Shown here: positions 1 through 6,258 of the stretch, one piece after another
How the letters are laid out: every line of letters starts with the position of its first letter
Position numbering within the stretch: position 1 is the stretch's first letter
From: DATMNI01 sp035570275
Lineage (GTDB): Bacteria; Acidobacteriota; Terriglobia; Bryobacterales; Bryobacteraceae
Length of the DNA: 19,970 nucleotides
Direction: 5' to 3'
Assembly (NCBI GenBank): GCA_035570275.1
Contig: DATMNI010000180.1
Coordinates: 1-19,970 of the forward strand
Position numbers and translations under genes: made by a program
Notes under the pieces: generated by a model
Told to the model about the DNA's origin: nothing
Database searches by the model: none
Seen by the model: the letters and a program-made list of their open reading frames with translations, nothing else

Positions 1-1
1 C

Positions 2-271
2 GGCGATGCGGGATTCCGGGGGGAGCGCCTGCGGCTCATCGACCCCGGCATTGTGCCCGAGCGGCCTTCGTCGCCCAACATCCCGCTCAACGTGCTGGCC
101 GCGCTATTTCTGGGGCTGGTGCTGCCCGTGGTTTACCTGACGATGCAGATGAGCTACCAGGAGCAGCGGGCCGGTTCGCGCCGCAACGTTTTCCAGACGG
201 TGGCCAAGGCCCCAGATTTGCGGGCGAGCGACGTACGGGCGGGCGATGTGCGGGCGAGCCGCGATGAGTAG
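2..271 (+). CDS. Polysaccharide chain-length determinant (Wzz/GumC-like), C-terminal end
   Basis: The gene enters from the left edge, so only its last 89 codons are visible. The reading frame begins in the periplasmic part with IDPGIVPERPSSPN, the proline-rich sequence that in Wzz/GumC/BcsE-type proteins (GNVR region) precedes the last membrane helix. A hydrophobic segment follows (IPLNVLAALFLGLVLPVVYL), then a short cytoplasmic tail. In this family the protein spans the inner membrane twice and sets the chain length of the exported polysaccharide. The tail ends in three copies of a five-residue unit (RASDV, RAGDV, RASRD) encoded by a 15-bp tandem repeat. The stop overlaps the next gene by 8 bp, so the two are probably co-translated. 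No tyrosine-kinase domain can be judged because the gene is cut. Confidence 0.8.
   Translation, partial: GDAGFRGERLRLIDPGIVPERPSSPNIPLNVLAALFLGLVLPVVYLTMQMSYQEQRAGSRRNVFQTVAKAPDLRASDVRAGDVRASRDE
221..265 (+). repeat. 15-bp tandem repeat, three copies, in the chain-length determinant tail
   Basis: Three consecutive 15-base units start at 221, 236 and 251. They read cgggcgagcgacgta, cgggcgggcgatgtg and cgggcgagccgcgat. Because 15 is a multiple of three, copy-number changes would only lengthen or shorten the protein tail. The third unit also contains the first two bases of the ATG used by the next gene. Confidence 0.85.
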
Positions 272-1688
272 CGCCGCCTGGCCCCAGCGCCGCAGCCAGG
301 TTTTGGCGGCGCTATCGGCCGCGGTAATCTTCGGGTGCTGGGCAGCCGCCATCGCCACCGCGCGCAGTGTGGGCGCCAAAGCGCTACTGGCCGCTCCCGC
401 CGTTCTGTTGCCCTTGGTTTGGTGGACGCTGCTGAAACCGGGGCGCTGGCTGGCCGGCTTTTTTGCAGCGGCGCTGCTGCTTCCGCCACTGCCGGTTCCG
501 GCTGGCAATTCCGGTCCCCACGTCTGCCTCTTGTGGGCCGCGATGGGCCTGTTTTCGGGACTGCTGAGGCTCCCGGACTGGCGCATAGTGCCATGCGGGT
601 TGAGCCGGGCGTTGCTGGCGCTCGGCGGCGCCATGTTGGCCAGCGTGGCATTTGCGGCAGCCTATTCCGGCGCCGCGGCGGCCGCCGGGAGCCTGGTACG
701 CGTGCTGCTCTTCGCAGTCCCGGTGTACGTCTTCTTTCACACCGCTTATGGACCAGCGCGGGCATGGGACCTGTCGCCGGACGCGTTCCGTGCCACTCGC
801 CGCCTCTTCTGGATCGCCGCGGCCTCGGCCCTTTTTGCGTGTGTGGATTTCTACTTCCAATTCCCGGCCCCGGCCGGATACGGGCCGCAGTTCATCTGGC
901 TGGATTCGGGCGTTTTCCGGCGCGCCCAGGGGCTCTTCTATGAAGCCAGCACGCTGGGTAACTTCTGCGCCTTTTTCCTGGTGATGATCGCGGTGGCACT
1001 GGCGCGGCCGCGAACCGAATCGCCGGTGTCGCGCAAGGCGTTGGTGGCGGGCGGCGCGGTCTTGTTCGCGGCACTGGTGCTCTCCTTCTCGCGCGGCTCG
1101 CTGGTCAACGTCGCGGTGGCGCTGGCCGTGTTGGTGTGGGTCAATCGCCGGCGGCTCCGCTTCGCCAGGCTGGTTCCGGTGCTGGCGGCCTGCATTGGGG
1201 CGGCGGCATTGCTGACCTGGAAGCTGTTCCCGGCCTTCGCGGAGATGTATTGGCTGCGTCTTTCGGGCTCCGCCCAGTTTTTTTTCTCGGAGACCGAAGG
1301 CATACTTTCCGGCCGCGTGGCCAGTTGGCGCACGCTGCTGGATTGGATCGCCGCCAATCCCTGGCAGACACTGTTCGGCGTCGGCTATAAGACCTTGCCG
1401 TATACCACCTACCTGGGCAGCGCCGTGGTGGCGGACAACATGTATCTCAGCCTGCTGGTGGAGACCGGCGTCGCCGGCCTGGCGGCGCTGCTATGGCTGA
1501 ACGTGTGCATCCTGCGGGATGCCGGCCGCGCTGCCCGTGCCGCCGACCCCCGCCGGTCGTTCTTCGGGACCTGGATGCTTTGCTTCTGGGCGGGCCAATC
1601 GGTGCAGATGCTTTCGGGCGACCTGTTGACCTATTGGCGGGTTCTGCCGGTATACTTCTGGGTTCTGGCGCTGGCAGTCCGGGTATGA
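264..1688 (+). CDS. O-antigen ligase / Wzy polymerase-like membrane protein
   Basis: This 474-residue integral membrane protein has about ten to twelve hydrophobic segments, matching the O-antigen ligase/Wzy family (Wzy_C, PF04932). Family hallmarks visible are RAQGLFYEASTLGNF in mid-protein, FSRGSLV starting a helix, and a long extracytoplasmic stretch (LSGRVASWRTLLDW, then NPWQTLFGVGYKT, then ADNMYLSLLVETG) before the last helices. Family members join or ligate undecaprenyl-linked glycans on the outer face of the inner membrane. I chose the ATG at 264, which overlaps the upstream stop. An in-frame ATG at 246 would add six residues (MCGRAA) lying wholly within the 15-bp repeat. The 3' end overlaps the glycosyltransferase by 4 bp (ATGA). 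Whether it is a polymerase or a ligase cannot be decided from sequence alone. Confidence 0.85.
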   Translation: MSSAAWPQRRSQVLAALSAAVIFGCWAAAIATARSVGAKALLAAPAVLLPLVWWTLLKPGRWLAGFFAAALLLPPLPVPAGNSGPHVCLLWAAMGLFSGLLRLPDWRIVPCGLSRALLALGGAMLASVAFAAAYSGAAAAAGSLVRVLLFAVPVYVFFHTAYGPARAWDLSPDAFRATRRLFWIAAASALFACVDFYFQFPAPAGYGPQFIWLDSGVFRRAQGLFYEASTLGNFCAFFLVMIAVALARPRTESPVSRKALVAGGAVLFAALVLSFSRGSLVNVAVALAVLVWVNRRRLRFARLVPVLAACIGAAALLTWKLFPAFAEMYWLRLSGSAQFFFSETEGILSGRVASWRTLLDWIAANPWQTLFGVGYKTLPYTTYLGSAVVADNMYLSLLVETGVAGLAALLWLNVCILRDAGRAARAADPRRSFFGTWMLCFWAGQSVQMLSGDLLTYWRVLPVYFWVLALAVRV

Positions 1689-2908
1689 ACCTGCTTCTGC
1701 TGGATCAGTTCAGCCAGCCCGGCGGCGCCCAGCAGTGCTTGTTGGAACTGCTGCCGGCCATTCGCCGGCGCGGTTGGAAGAGCCTGGTCGGCCTGCCCGG
1801 CGAAGGCCCGCTTTTCGCGCGCATTCGCGAACTGGGTTTGGACAGCGCACGGATAGATTGCGGCCCTTACTCGTCGGGGACCAAATCCATGGCTGACGTC
1901 GCCCGTTTCGCGGCCGAAACGCCCAAACTGGCGCGCCAGATCCGCAGTCTGGTCGGCGACTTCAACGCCGATCTGGTCTATCTCAATGGCCCCCGCCTCA
2001 TTCCTGCGGCTGCCTGGGCAAACCTGCGCTGCCCCGTGGTCTTTCACGCTCACAGCTTTCTGTTTCCGGGCGCCATCCGCACATTTACCGGATTCAGTCT
2101 TCGCCGCCTCAAGGCCTGGGTCATCGCCGCCTGCCGTTTCGTGGCCGAACCATGGACGCGCTACGTTCCTGCCGAACGGCGATCGGTGATCTACAACGGC
2201 GTCGCCGGTCCGCCCGTGGTGGCGGGAAGCGAGAGGGCGGGGCCATGGGTGGGACAGCCACAGGTGGGGCCGCCACCTGTAGGGCCGCAACGGGTGGGGC
2301 CGCAACGGGTAGGCTGCCTGGGCCGCATCGCCCCCGAAAAAGGCCAGCGCGAATTCCTGGCCGCGGCCGCCATCATCCACCGGGCGGTGCCGGACTGCCG
2401 TTTCGTCATCTACGGAGCGCCATTGTTTTCGGGCTCGCAATATGCCGGGGAAGTGCGCGCGGCCGCCACGGGTCTGCCGGTTGAATTCGCCGGCTGGGTG
2501 CAGGATGTCTATCCGGCGTTGGCGGAACTCGACCTGGTGCTGGTTCCCTCCGCCGGGCACGAAGGCACCACCCGCGTGATTCCGGAGGCATTCGCGGCGG
2601 GCGTGCCGGTGGTGGCGTTCCGCTCCGGCGGCATCCCCGAGATCCTCGATCAAGGCTATGGCGGATGGCTGGCCGGGAACGTGGAGGAGATGGCGCGAAC
2701 GGCAATCGAGTTTCTGACGGCGGGGCAGGCGGCGCGCGCCAGGGCGTCCGAAGCGGCCCGCGAGAATTGGCGCCGGAGATTCACGCTGGAGCGGTACCAT
2801 CGGGAGCTGTTGGACAGTCTGGACAGGATTGCGACGTCAGCTTCGACTGAGCGGTGGCGCACCGGGAGTCTCACCAGACAATGCGAACAGCCGGATAAGA
2901 CTGAATAA
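1685..2908 (+). CDS. GT4-type glycosyltransferase
   Basis: The 407-residue GT-B protein begins MNLLLLDQFSQPGGAQQCL, the usual glycine-rich N-terminal loop of family 4 glycosyltransferases. The C-terminal Rossmann domain begins VGCLGRIAPEKGQREF and carries the nucleotide-sugar-binding E-x7-E motif (EGTTRVIPEAFAAGVPVVAF). It should add one sugar from a nucleotide donor to the polysaccharide repeat unit at the cytoplasmic face of the membrane. The frame is open further upstream to 1493, but that part lies inside the ligase gene. The ATG at 1685 overlaps the ligase stop (ATGA) and gives the correct N-terminus. Two oddities stand out. A 15-bp tandem repeat lengthens the linker between the two Rossmann domains, and the last dozen residues are encoded antisense to the end of the PIN toxin remnant. 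Confidence 0.9.
   Translation: MNLLLLDQFSQPGGAQQCLLELLPAIRRRGWKSLVGLPGEGPLFARIRELGLDSARIDCGPYSSGTKSMADVARFAAETPKLARQIRSLVGDFNADLVYLNGPRLIPAAAWANLRCPVVFHAHSFLFPGAIRTFTGFSLRRLKAWVIAACRFVAEPWTRYVPAERRSVIYNGVAGPPVVAGSERAGPWVGQPQVGPPPVGPQRVGPQRVGCLGRIAPEKGQREFLAAAAIIHRAVPDCRFVIYGAPLFSGSQYAGEVRAAATGLPVEFAGWVQDVYPALAELDLVLVPSAGHEGTTRVIPEAFAAGVPVVAFRSGGIPEILDQGYGGWLAGNVEEMARTAIEFLTAGQAARARASEAARENWRRRFTLERYHRELLDSLDRIATSASTERWRTGSLTRQCEQPDKTE
2248..2310 (+). repeat. 15-bp tandem repeat, four copies, in the glycosyltransferase linker
   Basis: Units start at 2248, 2263, 2278 and 2293, with a partial unit from 2308. The consensus is ggtggggccgcaacg; the two best copies (2278 and 2293) differ at two bases and older copies have drifted. 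It encodes a proline-rich V-G-P-Q-R type repeat exactly at the hinge between the acceptor and donor domains. Confidence 0.85.
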
Positions 2909-3242
2909 TTGCATCGCAGGTTACCAGCGACAATCTTCGGTGCGGGCTTGAGCGACCAGCATCCGATCGAAGGGATCCTTGTGAATGTCCGGCAACCGTT
3001 CTTCGCGGATAGGAACTGTTTCCAAGTCGCTGAAAGGCAGTACACGCCTGATCCACCACTCTCCAATAGGAGACCACGCTCACTGCAATCAATCTGTTTG
3101 GGTCCTGCCAGATTGCTCTTGCTGTCTCCGAAAGGCGGCCCGGGTCCATGATCGCCCAGAGAAGCGTCGATGTGTCCAGGAGGTAAACATCAGGCGCGTA
3201 CTTCCGCGAGTCTCGGGCGAAGTCGATTTCTTCAGCGCCCAT
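2871..3242 (-). pseudogene. vapC: VapC-like PIN-domain toxin, two frameshifts
   Basis: The frame opens with a PIN nuclease start (VYLLDTSTLLWAIMDPGRLS) and ends with LVTCDAIIQSYPAVRIVW, the usual PIN C-terminus. The middle is out of frame. Removing one extra A near 3062 restores YWEWWIRRVLPFSDLE. That frame continues through DIHKDPFDRMLVAQART, the conserved fourth motif, but stops at TGG TAA. Adding one base near 2932 restores TEDLSLVTCD. The repaired protein has about 123 residues and keeps all acidic positions (LLDT, YWE, DPFDRM, TCD). PIN toxins of VapC type are Mg-dependent RNases. The start overlaps the antitoxin stop by 11 bp, and the 3' end overlaps the convergent glycosyltransferase by 38 bp. 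As read, the gene is dead; two assembly errors are the alternative. Confidence 0.85.
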
Positions 3243-3504
3243 TCAGAAAGTCATCCACTTCGTCGTCGTTCATAGGAGCCTCCCAACCATCCGGAAGGTG
3301 AAAGTCTCCGCTTCCGAATCCGAGTGGCCTTGGTTCGGAGCGCGGGTTTCGTCGAGGATTGATTCGGTGAAGAACGATCTTCGCTCCATCGGTACGAGCC
3401 AGAATCTCGTCTCCCGATCGCAGATCGAGACGGCTGATTAACGAGTGCGGCAGCGCCACGACGCCTTCCGCGCTCACCTGCAATCGGTCAATTTGCTGAT
3501 TCAT
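3232..3504 (-). CDS. vapB: AbrB/SpoVT-family antitoxin of a VapBC-type module
   Basis: This 90-residue protein has an N-terminal swapped-hairpin AbrB domain at about residues 5-48 (DRLQVSAEGVVALPHSLISR, then LRSGDEILARTDGAKIVL). The acidic C-terminal tail (DGWEAPMNDDEVDDFLNGR) is of the kind that wraps around a PIN toxin. The frame is open upstream to 3648, but that part has no AbrB-like sequence. The ATG at 3504 has GGGGGA about six bases upstream and puts the AbrB domain at the N-terminus. It should bind its own promoter and neutralise the downstream toxin. Since that toxin is frameshifted, the antitoxin is now an orphan that may still repress or cross-neutralise. Confidence 0.85.
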   Translation of the reverse strand: MNQQIDRLQVSAEGVVALPHSLISRLDLRSGDEILARTDGAKIVLHRINPRRNPRSEPRPLGFGSGDFHLPDGWEAPMNDDEVDDFLNGR

Positions 3505-3574
3505 ATTGCGTCCCCCGCCTGTTACTACGAATTCGCGGGCTCGCGGGATCGGGCCCCGGCCTAAACACAGCGAG

Positions 3575-3586
3575 CCCCCATGGGGG
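3575..3586. promoter_or_regulatory. Perfect 12-bp palindrome upstream of vapB
   Basis: The sequence cccccatggggg is self-complementary and lies about 70 bp before the antitoxin start. AbrB-type antitoxins repress their own operon from palindromes near the promoter, so this is a possible operator. No convincing -10/-35 pair could be placed next to it, and a 12-bp palindrome of this composition may occur by chance. Confidence 0.3.
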
Positions 3587-3634
3587 TAACGTGAAGGAAG
3601 CCGATGTCCCGCCTGCGCTGGCCACACGTCGATG

Positions 3635-3796
3635 TCAGGGAAGCTCAAGGATCTCGTAGATCTGCTCGTTGGTGAGATCGATCAGTTTGCCTGTGGAAGC
3701 GACGAGCGGCGGGTCGAGCTGGAGCCGACCGTGCAAATCAAGAGGAGGGTCCACGCTGGTCCGTATGGTAGTGGGCTTCACGCCTGACTTTCTCAC
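3635..3796 (-). CDS. Small hypothetical protein, 53 residues
   Basis: A short open frame starts with GTG at 3796 and has GAGG six bases upstream (TTGAGGTCGCTGTG). It encodes a polar protein with TTIRTSVDPPLDLHGRLQLD near the N-terminus and KLIDLTNEQIYEILELP at the end. The composition is protein-like: a predicted beta-rich first half and a helical, acidic C-terminus. That resembles small antitoxins, but I do not recognise the family. It lies on the same strand between the nucleotidyltransferase-MFS gene and the VapBC remnant, so it may belong to the same toxin-antitoxin debris. The function is unknown and the gene call is tentative. Confidence 0.4.
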   Translation of the reverse strand: MRKSGVKPTTIRTSVDPPLDLHGRLQLDPPLVASTGKLIDLTNEQIYEILELP

Positions 3797-3822
3797 AGCG
3801 ACCTCAATAAGTCAACTGCCAG

Positions 3823-3840
3823 GAATAACCTGAATAACCT
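3823..3840. repeat. 9-bp tandem duplication after the MFS gene
   Basis: The unit gaataacct occurs twice in a row, immediately 3' of the fusion gene's stop. No hairpin with a T-run, and so no clear terminator, is visible here. Confidence 0.6.
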
Positions 3841-3843
3841 GCC

Positions 3844-6258
3844 CTACAGCCTTCCGAACAGCAGCGCGGCCACGCCCGCCAGCACGGCGGCGCCGGCCAG
3901 CACCGGGCCGTAACCGAACTGCACCAGCAGTTTCCCCGCGGCGAAAGCGGCCACTGCCTGGGCGCCGAAGGCAACCAGGAACGTAATGGCCGATGCCCCG
4001 GAACGCTCGCGTTCGTCCACATGGTTCATCAGCAGCGAGTTCAACCCCGGCTCGCTCATCCACTGGAAGGCCATGTAGGCGAAATAGGCCAGGATAGCGA
4101 CAGTGCCGGCTGCTGCGCCAGGCGTCGGCGTGGCCAGACCGCCCAGCGCGAATGCCGTCGCGGCCATCATCCAGACGATTCCCGCCACCAGGCCGGCACG
4201 CCGGATCACCAGCGGCGCCAGCAGCACGGCGGCCACCTGGACCAGTTGCGATCCGGAGAAAATACTGCCGATCTGCGGGACCGTAAAACCGAGCCGCGCG
4301 AAGTACACGTTGTTGAACGGGTTGAAGGAGCCGGTGGCCAGGTGCCAGACTGCAAACGGAATCAGGAAGCGCCACAGGAATCGGCTGCGCGGATAAATAC
4401 GCGCGCCCAGACTGGGAAGCGCACCGGTCTTGAGCCGCAGGGCCGGCAGCACGCCCACGGCAGTCATTGCCGCGGAGAGCAGCAGCACCGGGCGCTTGCC
4501 GTGCATCCAGAGCGGCAGCCAGCCGCCCACCCAATTGCCGGCCATGCCGGTGGCGAACATGCAAGCGAAGAAGAAGCTGAAGGCCGCCGGACGGCGTTTC
4601 TCATCCACCGTGCCGGCGACGATGGGGCCGAGAATCACAGCCCACAATGAAAAAACGCCGCCGCTGAGGAAGGCCAGGGCCGCCAATGGGAGTCGCGCGC
4701 CAACGGCCGCGCGCCCCACTTCCAGGGCGCCAAGGGTGACGATGGCGGCCAACAGGCATCGGCGCAGTCCGTAACGGTAGGCCAAAAAAGCGGCGGGAAT
4801 CGTCCCCACCACTCCGCCTACGCGCGAGGCGCCGTTGACCACCCCCAGGAAATCCTCCTTGTACCCGAGGTCCGTCAGAAACAGGTTGTAGAGCAGGGCG
4901 AAAATGACCATCCCGAAATTGAACACCACCGCGGCCACCAGAAAAATCCAGAACTGCGGGCCCAGGCCGTTGGTTCGCCACCACCATCGGGCGCCCGAGG
5001 CGGCCGTCGGCCAGAGCGCAGCCGTGTGGTGTCGCAGCCTGGAAGCGATGAAAGCCGCGCGCCGCTTGCCTTTGAGCATGCGCCGCCGCCACGTCATCTG
5101 GCTCGCGGGGATATGGATGGCATCCACTGGGCCGGGCAGGTTGAGGGGCAACAAACGGCGGCGCGCCACGCTGAAGATGTCCGCGGGCCGATTCAAAAGG
5201 CTGATGTGCAGCCACAACTCGGCCTTGGATGGGGTGAACAGGCCACTCACCGGCGCCAGCGCGAAGTCTTCGAACCAGGCGCGGGTGGACGCCGGCAAGC
5301 GGTCCATTTCTTCCTGCGCCACTGGGCCAGCCAGGCAACCGAACCATGCCGAGGCAAACTGGAACCCGACGGCTTCCAGGCGGCGCATTTCGGGCGCATG
5401 AAGGCCGCGCCATTCCTCCCAAAACGCATCGTCGCCGGCGCGCGCGTCCAGGAAGCGGGCCAATTCGTAAACATGGAACGGCCGGGCGCTGCCTTGCAGG
5501 ATGTGCCTCAGAAGATGCAGCGCGGAATACCCCAGGGCATCGGCCGGATGCAGCACCCCCAGCGCCGTGCCGGCGATCTGAGAAGTGAGCCGGCGGCTCC
5601 AGAACTCTTCCACGCCCGGCGCACGGAGCCGTTCGGTCCCCGGATTCCAAAAGCGGAAGTGCGGCTCCACGGTCAGCGGCATCTCCGGATCGAAGATGTT
5701 GCCGCGCCATTCCCAGCCGGTTTTGCGGACCATTGCCGGCAGGTGATCGGTGGGGAACTTTTCCATGTCCTCGATCGGTTCGAAGCCGAGCGCTAACAAC
5801 ACATCGCGTGCCGCATCCAGGGCCTCGCGGGGAGTCAGAATGTCGATGTCGTACTGCGCCCGCGTCTCCGGCGGCACGCCCACCCACTGGCATTGCGTCA
5901 GCCCCTTGAGCGCCAGAAACGGGATGCCCGCCGCGCCGAAGCGTTCGGCGATGGCGCGATATAGTTCCTCGGTGCGCCGCAGCCGCTCCAGGTTATCCTT
6001 GGCGTTCCGGTCCAGCCGTTCGCCCACGGCTTCGGGCATGGCAGCCCGCGCCTCACCCGGCAGCGCCACGCCGTGCAAGGTCACGCCTCGCAAGACCAAC
6101 GTAAGCTGCGACCGGTCGGCGAAGTCCAGCGCCTCGCCCCACCCGCGTTCTTCCAGCGACGCCAACAGATCCAAACGCGGTTCGCCCAAATGCAGCGCAG
6201 CCAGAACGGCCGCCGCACCGGGCGGAAGCTTGGGACAATCCGGCCACGGGTTCGGCAA
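3844..6258 (-). CDS. Fusion of nucleotidyltransferase-like domain and MFS transporter
   Basis: This 804-residue protein has two parts. Residues 1 to about 425 are soluble and match the NTP_transf_5 pattern (PF14907): a helical N-terminus, then FLALKG at 114-119 and QYDIDIL at 135-141. The D-x-D pair is the probable metal site. A helical H-rich region follows (ALHLLRHILQG at 246-256). From about residue 434 it is a membrane protein with twelve hydrophobic segments. The second segment is followed by a typical MFS loop (FLAYRYGLRR), and the two six-helix halves are separated by a short polar stretch. The family is normally a stand-alone protein found beside HprK-like kinases and polysaccharide or lasso-peptide genes. 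The start is TTG, directly after the receptor's stop in the same frame, with a weak ribosome site, so reinitiation is likely. The domain calls are by motif; substrate is unknown. Confidence 0.8.
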   Translation of the reverse strand: MPNPWPDCPKLPPGAAAVLAALHLGEPRLDLLASLEERGWGEALDFADRSQLTLVLRGVTLHGVALPGEARAAMPEAVGERLDRNAKDNLERLRRTEELYRAIAERFGAAGIPFLALKGLTQCQWVGVPPETRAQYDIDILTPREALDAARDVLLALGFEPIEDMEKFPTDHLPAMVRKTGWEWRGNIFDPEMPLTVEPHFRFWNPGTERLRAPGVEEFWSRRLTSQIAGTALGVLHPADALGYSALHLLRHILQGSARPFHVYELARFLDARAGDDAFWEEWRGLHAPEMRRLEAVGFQFASAWFGCLAGPVAQEEMDRLPASTRAWFEDFALAPVSGLFTPSKAELWLHISLLNRPADIFSVARRRLLPLNLPGPVDAIHIPASQMTWRRRMLKGKRRAAFIASRLRHHTAALWPTAASGARWWWRTNGLGPQFWIFLVAAVVFNFGMVIFALLYNLFLTDLGYKEDFLGVVNGASRVGGVVGTIPAAFLAYRYGLRRCLLAAIVTLGALEVGRAAVGARLPLAALAFLSGGVFSLWAVILGPIVAGTVDEKRRPAAFSFFFACMFATGMAGNWVGGWLPLWMHGKRPVLLLSAAMTAVGVLPALRLKTGALPSLGARIYPRSRFLWRFLIPFAVWHLATGSFNPFNNVYFARLGFTVPQIGSIFSGSQLVQVAAVLLAPLVIRRAGLVAGIVWMMAATAFALGGLATPTPGAAAGTVAILAYFAYMAFQWMSEPGLNSLLMNHVDERERSGASAITFLVAFGAQAVAAFAAGKLLVQFGYGPVLAGAAVLAGVAALLFGRL

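Noticed and set aside
1631..2800. Open frame of 389 codons on the minus strand.
   Set aside because: It mirrors the glycosyltransferase, which has complete family motifs on the plus strand.
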